Shown here: positions 13,035 through 25,496 of the stretch, piece after piece
Layout: each line of letters begins with the position of its first letter
Numbering within the stretch: the first letter of the stretch is position 1
Source of the DNA: Gerris lacustris
Lineage: Eukaryota; Arthropoda; Insecta; Hemiptera; Gerridae
Assembly (NCBI GenBank): GCA_951217055.1
Contig: OX578282.1
Coordinates: 45,993,329 to 46,057,328, forward strand
Direction of reading: 5' to 3'
Length of the DNA: 64,000 nucleotides
Translations under genes and position numbers: made by a program
The notes under the pieces: model-generated
What the model was told of the DNA's origin: nothing
What the model saw: the letters and a program-made list of their open reading frames with translations, nothing else
The model's database searches: none

Positions 13035-13582
13035 GTTGACGGATATTGTAGGTGTAAGTAATAATATAATTTATGACATATTGTTAAGGAACATTTCGAC
13101 CCTCTTTAAGGTCATCTTCAGTCTTTATTTGTTATAACGTCATTCATCTTGTGATATTAAATTAAATTAAAAAAAAAAAGAAGCTATATCTATGTGAGAG
13201 CGTCAAATAATTTACAAAATTAAATATTTAAGTTATTTATGAAAAACACTAAGTAAAAGTAACAAATCTCAAATTTAAAAATTAGACAACAGAAACATAT
13301 AACCAATTTAAAAAAATAAAAAAATAACATCATGATATGGAAACTGGTTGATTAATGAATTATAATTAATGAAAAATATTTTACATATACAATAAATTAA
13401 AAAGTCTCTAGCTATAGAGATAGCTATTTTTTTAAAAAAAAAAAATATATATATATATCACAAGATGAATGACTTTATAAAAAATAAAGACTGAAGATGA
13501 CCTTAGGGAGGGTCGGAAAACGTTTCTTTACAATATGTCGTAAATTGTATTATTACTCACACTTACAATATCCATCAACACA
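13035..13582. mobile_element. Inverted pair of Penelope-like retroelement fragments with hammerhead-like motifs
   Basis: Arms 13035-13157 and 13455-13582 are inverted copies (GGATATTGTAGGTGTAAGTA against TACTCACACTTACAATATCC, and the CAAGATGAATGAC segment). Each arm carries CTGAAGA, a GACC...GGTC hairpin and a GAAA-type segment: 13121-13094 on the - strand, and 13491-13519 on the + strand, where the last part reads GGAAAA. This is the order of a hammerhead ribozyme core (CUGANGA, stem II, GAAA), which is known from Penelope-like elements. Stems I and III are not evident, so activity is doubtful. No reverse-transcriptase frame lies between the arms. Confidence 0.5.
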
Positions 13583-13852
13583 AGAATCGTTCTAACTTAT
13601 TTTAATTAACAAAATAGTTTTTACACCTCTTCAGCCATCTTATATTCAAAATGTATTATCAATAAAAGGAAAATAAATCAATAATATTAAAAAAGATACA
13701 ATTTTAAGATAATTTATTTCTTAAGTCTGAATTTTTGTAAATTAAAGTTTGTCGGTGTATAAATATTAAATAATTTAATTAATTATACATTTGCATTGCT
13801 AATCCAATGAAGTTACAATAATATAGGCAATGCTTTCTTCTTATTGCTTTTT

Positions 13853-14208
13853 GATATACTGTATTGCTTCAAATATAACTCACTTTTTTCCCTGTTTTTT
13901 ATTGGGATGCGTCTTATATTTGAGGTGCGTCTTATAATCGATGTATTCTAGTGTAACATATCAAACATCTGTTTATCTTCGAACTTCTCTTTCAAGAGTA
14001 TCCCTGAGATCTTGTTTTTACTTTTTATTTCCAATCCTCTGAATTTTGACCCTCCTATTTAATCAATTTTCTGAACAAGTTGTAAAAAAGAGAAAAGAAG
14101 ATTTTCCCTTTGAAACAGGTGCGTCTCATATTCAATACACTGTTTTTTTCAAATTTTTCGGGATGCATCTATATTCGAGGGCGTCTTATATTTGGTGCAA
14201 TGCGGTAA
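13853..14208 (-). repeat. Repeat family C, copy 2 (inverted relative to copy 1)
   Basis: Read on the - strand it starts ACCAAATATAAGACGCCC and ends with TGAGTTATATTTGAAGC, with the same internal phrases as 7810-8452 (AAAATTCAGAGGATTGGAAA). A short frame through it is not coding. Confidence 0.6.
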
Positions 14209-14942
14209 TTAATTTTATGATTGCGTTAAAAATCTCAAGTGTAAAAAATATTAATAATATTTCTGTAGGAATCTCATGTTAATTTAGTGAAAACATATTA
14301 AATTTGACTGCTTTGAGGTGCATCAAACAGACTTTTAAGTAATCTCAAATAAATTTATTTTTAGTTAAATTCAAGACTCAATATTAAGCTTAAGATAGAT
14401 TTTATAGAATGCTCATGGTGCTAGGATGTGCTGTATTTGTTAATTTTAAGTAACTAAGTGCCTTAATTTTTGTATAATTTATGTGCAATTTGCCATTTGA
14501 TGTATTTTTATATATAAATAAATATATATTCTCTCTTAATTTTTTATTTTATTTTATTTTTTTCCTCTTTAGAATTATTCTATTTCTTAGTAGGAAACAA
14601 GAGTGGGTGCAAGGTATTTTTTTATAATCCTCTTTTTGATAGGGTAGATATCTGTTACTAGATTAATTTATGAGTATATAGTCATAAACCATAAATAAAA
14701 TATCACCAGTGTACTAGATTGTCAGTACATGGGCTATCATTCTGTATTTTATTGACAGTTTGACAGTATGATTAATTGATCTAGTAGTTTTTTTTTTTTA
14801 CTATCTTTACTTTTTAACCTTCATTACGAATAAATAGCAGGAAATGCCATTGTTTACTAATGGTTTTCTGATTTTATTTGGTGTGTATTGCTAAGTCCCA
14901 ACTAAACTATTGAGGAGAATAGAACAGAAACAGTCAGCTATG

Positions 14943-16568
14943 CCGGGCCGGATTTAGGCATAGGCGGCCGCCTTGGGGCCCGCACCACAAACAATTTTTT
15001 TAATATTTCATTAACTTTGGTAATCTCAGAAAATGGAAGGGAATCCTACTAATTCATAGAGAACATGACAAAAACCTTCCTGTTAACAAAGGAAACATTA
15101 GAAAGTTTTGATGTACGAGTAGATCATCGATGTTTGAAATTGAACATATCAAGTTCTGAGGGGAAGCTATGGCCTTATCTTGTAAAGTAGTTTCATTTCT
15201 TTTTTTTTTTTTTTTTTTTACAACTATCTAGAACCTAAAATGTCATTTCGACTTAATTCAATTTTCACTTAATTAAAGATGATTGTTTCTCTACAATCAA
15301 AGTCCATATGATTTCTTGATATCTAGGAAGCTTAATAGTTATTTATGAACCTTAAAGAGAGTAAATTATACCCTGAGCAAAAAAGTTAGTTCTTGAGGCG
15401 AAGCCGAAGGAACCATGGTCCCTAAGTCCCGAGACGCAACCGAGGGAATTAGACTTCTAATAGCGCTAATTAGCTCCCGAGGGCGATAATTATAGCGAGG
15501 GGAATGATGGGGCACTTTACTCCCGAGGTACATACATAATTTTATCTCCAGTAGGGAGAGAATACACATTTTCATCCATTGCACAGTTTTTATTTATTAT
15601 TTTAATAAATAACAATAATAGTTAGCACTTATAATAGCAGATATAAGAGATTCAATATTAAAAACAAATAAGAATTGGAATTAAACTCAAATAGAAGGTT
15701 ATTTTGATGCAGGCTATAAACAATGATAAACAAGGTCGAAAAAGCTGTGTCGCCAACCTGATTTCAATAACTTTATTACATTAGCCATTCATTCTCTACT
15801 ATTTATAAAATAATTAAGTTGGCAATCCTTCTTTTTCTCCCTACTTTTGAGTTCAGGGAAGAAAAGACTTCCTTTAGTCCCTCTAAAACTAATACAAAAT
15901 CATAACTATTTCTCCCTACTGGAGATATAAACATTTTCTTTTTAACTACAAGTTAAATGAACGTATTTGTAAATTATTTACAGCAATATTGATTTTGATT
16001 TTTATTTTAACCAGCTTATGTCAAACCAATATAAAGTAATAAACATTTAGTTTAGTAAATTTTCCAAGAATTCTAATGGTTTAAATTAAATTTAAATTTT
16101 CCGTATTTGACGCAATATCTTACTTTTTCTTAGCCCAACCTTCTTCTAAACATTCGGGATAGACAGAAAAATTGAACCTATTTTCTAAAATGGTGCGGTT
16201 TCTCTTCTTAGGAACTTCCCGGACCATTGACATGGTTATTTACAAACATCAATGAACAACTTATGTCAAATATCCTTTCCAATTTAGTTTCACTATATGC
16301 CCAAATCATAGCTTCGTACTGGACTTTTTTATTCATCTCTGGGAGCCAGGAGAGAAAAAATATTTGATAAATACATAATATTTATTTATAAATAAAATAT
16401 TTGAGTCATTATTTCTTGAAAAAAGTTCCACAAAAGAGGGCCCCCCCCCCCCCCACTTTAAGAGCCCCGTTTGATTGACCCCCAATATTTGGTCAAAGCT
16501 AAAAGCTGGGGGAGGGGGGCCCGCACCACATAATCCACCTAGGACACCATACTCTAAATTCGGCCCTG
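14943..16568. mobile_element. hAT-type DNA transposon remnant, 1626 bp, with exact 8-bp target duplication
   Basis: The left end is CCGGGCCGGATTTAGGCATA, and the right end, read inward on the other strand, is CAGGGCCGAATTTAGAGTAT. CAGCTATG is present directly on both sides (14935-14942 and 16569-16576), an 8-bp duplication as hAT transposases make. Both ends continue into a shared GGGGCCCGCACCACA motif (inverted at the right end). No transposase frame is visible, so it is non-autonomous or decayed. A GC-rich block at 15366-15560 with repeated CCCGAGG words, and a C-run at 16439-16454, lie inside. Confidence 0.85.
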
Positions 16569-16701
16569 CAGCTATGTGCAGAAGTTCGGAGCCTGTTATG
16601 CTGAACTAATTAAAATTAAATTAGGCATACATTTTAGTAAGTTTATTTTATATCAAGGCACATAATATGAGAAATCAATTTATGCACATAATTTGGGTGT
16701 A

Positions 16702-17259
16702 CAGTAGAACCCCTCAAATCTGTCACCATGATGGTCGGATAATCCGAGGAACAAAGAAAAGCGAATATTTCAGATTAAAAATTAAATCTTTATTGTTAAA
16801 AATATTTTTATGTACTCTAATGTAGGTATGTATATTAGATTATACCTACTAATCCTGTTAAGGAATACACTTCATTGGTTTCAGGCCCTTTTTCCAATTT
16901 AATTGTTGTTACACTTGTTACTAATTCCTAACTCTGAAGCTAGTTTTAGAATGGACTCACCTTAATCAAGCCGTTGAAAAACTAACTTCTGCAGTAATGT
17001 ACACTCAACCTGTTTTTGTTTCAGTTGAGCCGCTATATTCACTAAAAATATAATACTGGATCGTAAATATAGAATGACATGCACATGCAAGTTAATAAGA
17101 AATGAAGTGTAGCGAGCAGTATGGTAGAAAAAAACGATTCGCTGCTTCTTATACTCAATATTTATATGAATGAAGTTCGGTCGTGTCAGATTAAACTTTT
17201 TTTATAAGCAAGGGGTGTCAGGTCGGATATCCTGAGGTCAGATATGAGGGGTTCTACTG
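16702..17259. mobile_element. Tc1/mariner-superfamily (pogo/Tigger-like) MITE, 558 bp
   Basis: CAGTAGAACCCCTCAAATCTG-type end (21 bp) at the left, and its inverted version ending GGGGTTCTACTG at the right. The left flank is TA; the right flank is GA, probably a decayed TA duplication. Internal GGTCGGATA motifs recur near both ends. No transposase. The superfamily is inferred from the CAGTAGAACC end and the TA. Confidence 0.7.
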
Positions 17260-17625
17260 GACTTCCCCCTAAAAACTATGTATTAATCCTGTGTTTTATA
17301 TAGACAGTCCTCATTTTAATATACGAGTAATTTGAGTTTGAAGGTAAAAGTGCAATAAAATTCACTTTCCTGGGAAAAACTAATTTCCTAGATTATTGTG
17401 GACTAAGGGACTGATAAATCAGATGGGGGGGGGGGGGGCATAACAAACTAGATCTCAAATTAAGGGGTACGCAGCGCAGAGTTCCAGTAAGGGGTACGTT
17501 TAGAGATTAAAATTACCTTTTTTACTGTTTTCTTTTATTGAAGTATAGGATTATACCATCTAGATATGCTCTCAAGCTATTCGGATTCAGGTTGAGGTAG
17601 AAAATAATATATATATATATATATC

Positions 17626-17900
17626 CAGTGCTCGCTTTCTAGAAATTGAGGTGGCGGAACTACAACCTACCCTCTCTCTACCACCCCCTATGGATGGGGG
17701 GTCCGGGGGAATTAAAATAACGATCAAAAACAGCATTTTAAACAGTTTGACATTGTCACACTGATTAGCATGTCACGTGTTGTTATAATACTCTCAATAA
17801 ATAAATAGGTACTTAGGTTTATACGAATAATTAAATCAACAAAACATTCCCTGTCTCACTCGCCCCGGGCGAGTTTCGGCACAGCGTCTCTGCACAGTAC
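17626..17900 (+). repeat. Possible single left end of another hAT-like element
   Basis: CCAGTGCTCGCTTTCTAGAA begins after a (TA)n run and is followed by GAGGTGGCGGAAC and a GC-rich stretch, resembling hAT ends. I found no matching right end within the window. A run of 14 G lies upstream at about 17425. Confidence 0.3.
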
Positions 17901-18202
17901 TTATTTAATACGATCCCTGCCTTTAAAAAAAAACCTTTGTTGTTTCAGGTTATCATAATTTAGTAATATAATCTCAACAAAAGATATATTTTTTGTATTT
18001 GGAAAAAAAAAAACACCCGGAGAAAGGCTTAGATGCTTCCTCAGACGCATCAGCTTAAGAACGACGGGCACTTAGAGTTAGCATCGAGTTATTAATTAAT
18101 TGCGAGCTAGTCTAGGGTAATACTAAGGTGTCAGTTTAATACAGATGTCCATAATCAAATTTGTAGTCACTCCCTGACAAACAAAATTTTAACTAAGGAT
18201 TT

Positions 18203-18752
18203 TAAAAATAGACTGCCAATTGGTGTGGCATAGTTTCCTTGCATCCTATCACATACTATATTGAATTTATGCTTTTACAAGCCATTATTATCTAATTTCT
18301 TTAATTGTTGATTTTTTACTTGAATTAAAGTATCAATTTAGCAAAAGTTAAACGGTTCAAAGTAATCTGGGGCTATCTGCGGGTTACTTTCAATAAACTG
18401 TAAAAGTTTCATACAAATCAGATAAGTACTTTTGAAGCTATAGGTGTAAATTAATGTATGTTTGTGTGCATGAGGAAGAGAAACAAATGTGCGCAGAAGG
18501 TTAAACTTATATGGGACCAACAATGGGCTACTCATGACCTACCACCCAAACTTCATTAAAATTAGACGTGTTGTTTTTAAGATATGTTGAATGACAGACC
18601 GACCGACAAACAGACACGGAACCAAAAATGTTCCCTAATGTATGAAACGGATTTCTGTCTTGGAATTTTTGAAATCGGAGACCTAATAATTTTTCTTCTT
18701 CAGAAAGCTCACGTAGCTTCCATTACCTTTGGTAAGCTCGGAAGCAAAATCT
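18203..18752 (-). repeat. Interspersed repeat family A, near full-length copy
   Basis: Family A is about 0.55 kb. In its own orientation it starts with an imperfect hairpin around GCTTCCGAGCTTACCGAAGG and runs through motifs such as CCAAGACAGAAATC, GTCTGTCTGTC, TCTCTTCCACATGCG, TTTACACCTATATCTTCAAA and GATTTTTATGAAATTTGGAT. It ends near GTGCCACACTAATTGGCAGA. This copy reads the family on the - strand. No coding potential and no poly(A) tail are seen, so its class is unknown. Confidence 0.75.
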
Positions 18753-18977
18753 TAGTGCTAAGATAAGATAAGGTAATGATCTTACAGACCACCTAATCAT
18801 GTGTAAATTCATAAAAATTGACATTGCAAGATTTGCTCTAATGCCATCCCTTGCACCTCAACTGTATATTTCTCTTTCTAATGTAACTGGTTCAAGTGTT
18901 GACACTTGTTATAATTTTTGGGGGCAGCGGATCCAAATTGTGAGCTAAAATGTGTTTATTTATTCATTTCACCACAG

Positions 18978-19106
18978 GGTGTGACTGAGGAGGAGCTTAC
19001 ATGTGTTATACCTGAACAGGCTAGACCACATAAGCCTTCCCTTTCCTCTTCAAACAGTGTACCCATACCTCCTGCTTTTCCCTTAAACTTTTTATCGAAA
19101 GGGTAA
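18978..19106 (+). CDS. Orphan 3'-terminal coding exon candidate, gene not recognised
   Basis: A pyrimidine-rich tract and CAG acceptor (ends 18977) precede an open frame of 42 residues starting GVTEEELTCVIPEQARP, followed by a serine/proline-rich tail (SLSSSNSVPIPPAFP) and TAA at 19104-19106. Its base composition is clearly richer in G+C than the flanks, like the CHPF and Rap1GAP exons, and AATAAA occurs at 19264. No start codon fits, so it would be the last exon of a + strand transcript whose earlier exons lie between 10.8 and 18.9 kb or further upstream. A 45-base segment at 14572-14616, with good splice borders and a compatible phase, could be the preceding exon but is too short to trust. 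It could also be an alternative 3' end of the CHPF-like gene, or chance. I do not recognise the protein. Confidence 0.35.
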   Translation, partial: GVTEEELTCVIPEQARPHKPSLSSSNSVPIPPAFPLNFLSKG

Positions 19107-22100
19107 AAAATTATAGGGGATTAAGACTCGAAAAAATTATTTAACCTAGGTTAAACCCTCCAACAAGATAGTTTGATTATTTAGGACAGAATGAAAAGGA
19201 ACATAGAGAATGAGGTTCGAGGAGGCTAAGACTCTAAATGAGCAGTTAGCATTCGTCAAAGAAAATAAAATATAAAAACAAACACATTTGGTTTAAACTG
19301 TTTATTAAAATAAACAAAAAAAAAAACTAAACAAACATTGAAGGAGAGGAAAGAGCGTGTAATGAAAGGGAAGAGGAGGAAAGGGAAGATTATAACAATC
19401 GTAGATATTACATTTTTTTTAAAAAAATTATCCGTGCAAACTTAAGTTGATTATTTTTTTCCTTTTCATTATCCTCTGTTCTAAATTTTGAACAATAGAG
19501 GGAAAAAGTGCCGCTTAAAAACAATAGTAAATAAAAATAAAAGGGTGCAATTGTTGTATTATACAAGGATGAAATAATACAAATAAATATACATTTTCTT
19601 TTTTTTTTTTAAAAAAAACACTTTGTACATATTCAAGACAAAAAATTTACAATAACTATAACAAAAAATATTAAAATGAAAAGGGATATTGTTAATGAGA
19701 ACTGCTTTATCTTTAAAGAAAACAATATCTTTATTAGCAGAAAACTATTTCTTTTATAAATTAAAATGAACAGAAGGAAAAATGAAATCAAGCTTTAGCT
19801 AAAAGATTACATCTTCTACTTATTTGTATTATTTTATTAATTCACATATATTTTCTCTTTTTATTTTGTTATTATTCAGCGAATAATTGTATGATGAATA
19901 GTTGAAGAACCGAATAAAGCAACTTTTCTTAGCACACACTTCTTTAGATCCAATCAGATTATTTGTTGAGTTCCAAAACTAAGAACAGCCAAATGAAATT
20001 GACAGTCTTGTCTCTAAAATTGAATGAAAAAATTGTCCAAAGACAATGACAGTGAAACTATTTCCATTCTAACTAATAATAGGCTAATGTATTGACAGTT
20101 GTCATTAATTATTAAATTCCAGAACTAAGTATTTCCTAATTAAATTTATTGTTACCACTAACATTAATTTTCACGACTAAATATCTCATAAAATTGATCT
20201 GATTAAATTGATATTTTTCCAGTGATATCACTTTTAAAAAGGAGATTCTACAATCTACAACACTTCATAATATAAAAGGTATAAACATAGTAATCTGGGT
20301 AAAAAATTATTTAAACAGTTTTGCCATCTATCACTGAGAACACTAACTCTCCAGGTATAACTTATACTTTGTCTATTGTTCTAAAGTCTCAAATGAAAGA
20401 AAAGGTTATAACTCCCGCAAAAATATGATATATCTTTATTAGTAATTTAAAAAAAAAAAAAAAAAAAATAGAAGAACTTAACATTGATATTAACGCAAAA
20501 ATCTTTAAGCAATATACCAAAACTAAGTATTTTTTTGATAACATAATATTTCTTTGGTTCTGTACTTACTTTTACCATCTTACAAGAAAATAGTAAGATT
20601 TTAACACTCCTTAGCAACTTGAAAAGTTGAGGATGCCCAAACAACAATCAGATCAGAACACAGCAATGCATTTGACAGTGTTGCCATCTGTAGTAAAATA
20701 TCAGAACTAACTAAAATTTTCCTAGAAGTAATAAAAATGTTCTTAAAATTTAAAGGGTTTCTTCACCTATTCATCAAACAATCTGTGCTTAATTTGTTTA
20801 TTTATTATTTATTTTTTTATAATACAAGAGATAAAGAAAACAATAATAATAAAAAAACAAGATAAAAAAGTAGTAATAATAAAATAAATTATCGCCATGG
20901 TAACATATTTTATTCTTTTAATATACTTACTTCTGTTTAATTATTTATTTACTTTTAGTTTTATTTTATTACATTTTTTTTTCAAACAGTAAGTAAAAGA
21001 AATAATGATAATTTAAAAGTAAACATTTTTAAACACTTTGGTGTTTTTTTTATTCATTAATTTAATTTACTTTTTATTTTAAATCTTAATAAATAAATCT
21101 TAATAAAAAGTATAAAAATTAATTAATATTAATGTAGAACAAAACAAAAAAAATAAAAGAAAAAGTATTATTTTCCAGGTACAAAATTACAAGTACTAAA
21201 TTTACAATTGGATTCATATATTGTTTTTTTTTTTAAGGTACCAATTTATCAATAAATATTAATATTGATAAATGTTAGATCTTCAAAAGGAGATTGAGTT
21301 TCAATTCTTAACTAATCTTGCCTAGCAGTAAATCTTTCTGCCTTTATAATCAAATATATATTGATTTTTATGAAGGGAGCTAAATATTTCAAAGCTCATA
21401 ATTAGGAAAAATTCTTACAATCAGAATCATCAATCCAATGTTAGCAATATGCTAATGATTATTTAAGAAAGATTATTATTATGATTTAGAATCATTAAAA
21501 TTAACTTTTCTATTAACAAATGTAGCTTCATTTTATTGCAGTGATTCCCTTTACTGTTATATTAATTAACTAATCAATTCAATTACCAAGATTATAATCA
21601 CGTTTCATTTTTATTAAAAAATATTTTAAAGGTAGACAATAATTTATAATTTCAATTTCAATTGATACCTTAAAAAAACAATATTGCAAAACAATATTCA
21701 TACTTAAACGTAAAAGTTAATTTAAATAAAAGGAATAATACAATTTAATTATGGAGACACGATATCATGAGAAAAAATAAGCAAAAATGGTATTAAAATA
21801 TATTAGTTTACGCACAAACGCGGATGTAAGAAAGTGGGTAGTTTGAAATTAAACAGGATTTTTTTTTTTTAGAAATTTTAGGGGGTTTTGCTCCTTATTG
21901 ATACCCATAGGACAAGTTAGGGTTTGAGTAGTATTTATACAATAACCAACTTAGCTTTTCTTTTAACCATTGCTCTAGACTCTGCAATGGAAAAGAAGCA
22001 AGGTAATGTGGGTGACATAGAATCATCCCGATGGATTGCCATTAGCCATATCTGGTTTACCAGGCAGGCCTACCTTAACATGTAGGCTTACAATCCCTTC

Positions 22101-24220
22101 CAAATTATGACTTTGGACCATAATGACATGATCTTACTTTAAATTTAGAGTTACATTTACATTCATGCATACTTACCACGTCCTTAGTTTAGCGTTTCAT
22201 CTATGTTCTTTTTTTATTATTACTTATTTTAACCAATTTCATCGAGCCTCCAAATAGTTCATTAATACCTTTTTTATTTATTCAATTATTTTTGTTTCAT
22301 AAAACTTTTATTTTATTTTATAGTGTGAGAAAAAACCTATATCAACATAAACTATATACACAATGTGTTAGTGAAAATGATAAAAAAAGAAGCTAATCAA
22401 AAGTATTATTATTTGATCATTTTTATAAGAGTTAATTAAAAAAAAGATTAGACTTACAAGTGACACTATATTAAAAGAACAGCCAAAAAAAATTTTGAAT
22501 ATTTTATAAATATTTAATTTTAATTGGTTGAACTTTCAAGAAGTATCATATTTCAAAAAAAATTCTTTTATTTGACTAACTCACTTCACTTTTTATTAAT
22601 TTATCATATACGTAGTATATAAAAAAGAGAAAGTATTATTTTATTTGTTTATCTATATACAATAAAATGGATATTATTATTTTTTTAAATAATTTCCTTA
22701 CAAATTAAATTCAAGGAATTAATAGTTCACAAAATTTAAAATTAATTTATACTCGTATAATTTATTTTGTGAGATGATTTTATACTCTTTCTTATATTTT
22801 TATTTTAATTAGCTCAAGACATAAAAATTATAATTAACAAAATTTATTTATAAGAGTTCTTTTTTAGCAAAATATATATATTTTTAATAATTAGAATAAC
22901 TAACAACTAATTATCTATAAATTTATCTACACAAGAAAACAATAAAAATTAAAGAGGTCATAGAATATATTTTATATATAATATATATTTTATTCTTAAT
23001 AATAACAATTTTTTTTTAAATGTAATTTTCTTAGGAGGAAGGAGTGAAAGGGAGATATGATATAGGGATCTTTTTTATACTTATTATGTTATTTTTCAAT
23101 ACATATTATGTTCATATATTTTTTTTAAAAAAAAGGGTTTTTTTTCACAAAAATTAAAAACAAAAAAATAATATGGATAAAGCAAATGTACAAAAGAAAA
23201 GCAAATATTTACAATGTAAATAGATAAAGGAAGGGAAAACAATTATATTGAAATAATTTATTTAAAAAGAAAATATTACAAAGAGAGAAAAATGTGATGT
23301 TTTCTTTAATTATAAGGAAGTTTGTTTGGAAAAAGAATGCATGTATTTAACTAAACAAAATAATTTGGACCACTCTAATAATCAATAGTTATTTGGTCAT
23401 TATTGACCAGTTACAGTGGTCAAAAGCTGTCTTAATAAAACATTTACCTGAAGTAGATTGATTTTAAAATAAACCTGAGTTTACTCTGCTAGTTTTCAAC
23501 TCAACCCAGAATGTTAATTCAATTCTTTTCTCAACTAAACTAATGAATAAATTATTATATGAAATGACATTTGTAGGATTAAACTTCATTTATAGTTTCA
23601 AATTGATTATTTTTGGGTAGAAGATATAAAAGCATATTATAATTTAGGAATGTAATGATAATTTTTGATGAAAATTTCGGGTTTGTAAAGATGTAGAAAA
23701 AGAGATATTTTTCAACCCATTTAATACAGTTTATCCTAAACACATATAACATTTATTTTCAACTACATTCTAACATCTATTCATGAAGAAAAGATAGATA
23801 ATCCAAAAAGACATATTAAAATTTTGGTTATTCTCATATTGTAAATTTTAGTTGTTCTTTTGTAATATAAATTTAAGTCAAACATCAAAGAAATTTACCT
23901 AATTAAAGTTTCTATAATTATATATAATACATATATATTAAATTTGTTATGTAGGCTCGGACTGACAAATAATAATGACTATTAGAATAAAACAAATAAG
24001 GTAAATGACTTTAGTTCTGTATTTATATAATTTTTATATAATGCACTTTGCAGTGCATTATATTATCATCAATATTTTGGTTTTAAAAGGTTAAAAGGTA
24101 CATATTAAATTAAAAATTTGAATTTGAGACTGTGTGATGTCCCATCCTGCTTGCTCTCTAGATTAGATAGCATCTAAAAACTGTATGAATATATATTACA
24201 TAGAAACAATGTAATATAAA
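19107..24220. other. AT-rich intergenic DNA without recognisable genes
   Basis: Contains purine-rich stretches (19340-19390), poly(T)/poly(A) runs (20449-20469, 21855-21870) and many TTTATT/AATAAA words. The segment 21950-22130 is less AT-rich and may be an old repeat; no ends were found. Nothing coding is supported. Confidence 0.5.
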
Positions 24221-24254
24221 AACTATTTGCAGCAATACCTTTCTGCCTTTAATA

Positions 24255-24653
24255 TCGACTGTGTACCTGCAAAACCTCATAACCCCAAAAACTAAATTTT
24301 TCAGGAGAAGCAAAAAACGTTGTTTTAAAAAAGTTTATTTTTATATTTTCTTTACATTTATTTTGATTTTAATTAATTTTACTGAAACATTTAAACGTAT
24401 CCCACAACTAGTTAAAGACTTACAATGCATGGGGTGGGGGGTAACGAGGTTTTGAAACCTCGTCGTATACAAGGTGTTTTGTACACTTTAGTTAAATGAT
24501 GAATTCGAAGTATTACAATAATTTCTATAAAAAATAATTGCTTAAGGCTTGCTAGCTTTTGCACATGGGTAGATAATAATATCTATCAAAAAATTCAATA
24601 AAAAAAAAATCTCGATTTTGAGGGTTACAAGGTTATTGCAAGTACACAGTCGA
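24255..24653. mobile_element. Tc1/mariner-like MITE, 399 bp, TA-flanked
   Basis: TCGACTGTGTACCTGCAAAA at the left and the inverted TTGCAAGTACACAGTCGA at the right, each flanked by TA (24253-24254, 24654-24655). Complementarity extends about 45 bases inward. The TA duplication is the basis for the superfamily call. Confidence 0.75.
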
Positions 24654-25189
24654 TATGCTACCTTATCTAACACTGTGTGTTTATTATAGTGTAAAAGTAA
24701 AATAATCCTATAATTAAAAAACTAAAGTCTCATTTTATAAATATTTTATTTTATTTATAGAAATTCTACACAAAAAGTACTAAAAACTTAACTGATCAGA
24801 TACTAAGTTCCATTTTTTTCATTAAGGCGGGGCGGGAAGCGATGTCGAACTCATACTCGGTGGGCTACGTAATATAGTTCGTCGTAATCCGCTGTCCCTT
24901 CTCCTACAATTAGTATACCGATTTACCGCACCGGTCGCTGATTTCTTCAGAAAATCTTGCCTCCTTCAGCCGCTAGATGGGTCTGACAATCGCGGCATCA
25001 TTTGACCTTCACCCCTCTTCTATCTTCCTAAAGACATAATAAATATAACATCTCCCTTGCATGAGTAGTTCCCTTTCTAATCAAACCTTACATTATCGCA
25101 CTCTCTCTTTTCTACATTTCACTATCAACAACAATAATAAACACGATCTTATTTAGCGGCCGGGCAAAACAAAAATACCTAGGTATTCG

Positions 25190-25190
<1 letters not shown>

Positions 25191-25226
<36 letters not shown>
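25191..25226 (+). repeat. Poly(T) tract
   Basis: Uninterrupted T run of about 35 bases, flanked by TTCGCAA and GTCTTTGG. On the - strand it could be the poly(A) tail of a retroposed sequence, but no body was recognised. Confidence 0.6.
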
Positions 25227-25227
<1 letters not shown>

Positions 25228-25283
25228 TCTTTGGAGGCTTTCAAGTTTTAGTGGCTGACCGTTACCGTTTGTACCCCTTAGAC

Positions 25284-25405
25284 CAGTGGTTCTTAACCGG
25301 GGGGCCGCGGCCCCCCAGGGGGTCTCGAAAGGTATTTAGGTACTATATATATTATAATTGGAGATTTTAAGGCGGCCGTGGTTACCAAAAGGTTAAGAAC
25401 CACTG
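25284..25405. mobile_element. hAT-type MITE, 122 bp, exact 8-bp target duplication
   Basis: It starts CAGTGGTTCTTAACC and ends GGTTAAGAACCACTG, perfect 15-bp inverted ends of a well-known hAT type. CCTTAGAC flanks both sides (25276-25283 and 25406-25413). The interior is very GC-rich (GGCCGCGGCCCCCCAGGGGG). Non-coding. Confidence 0.93.
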
Positions 25406-25496
25406 CCTTAGACCGCTTACCCTGAATTTTGAATGTCGTTTTATTGTCACTATTTTCCATTGTTTCATTTACATATAACTAAAATTTATCATTTGT

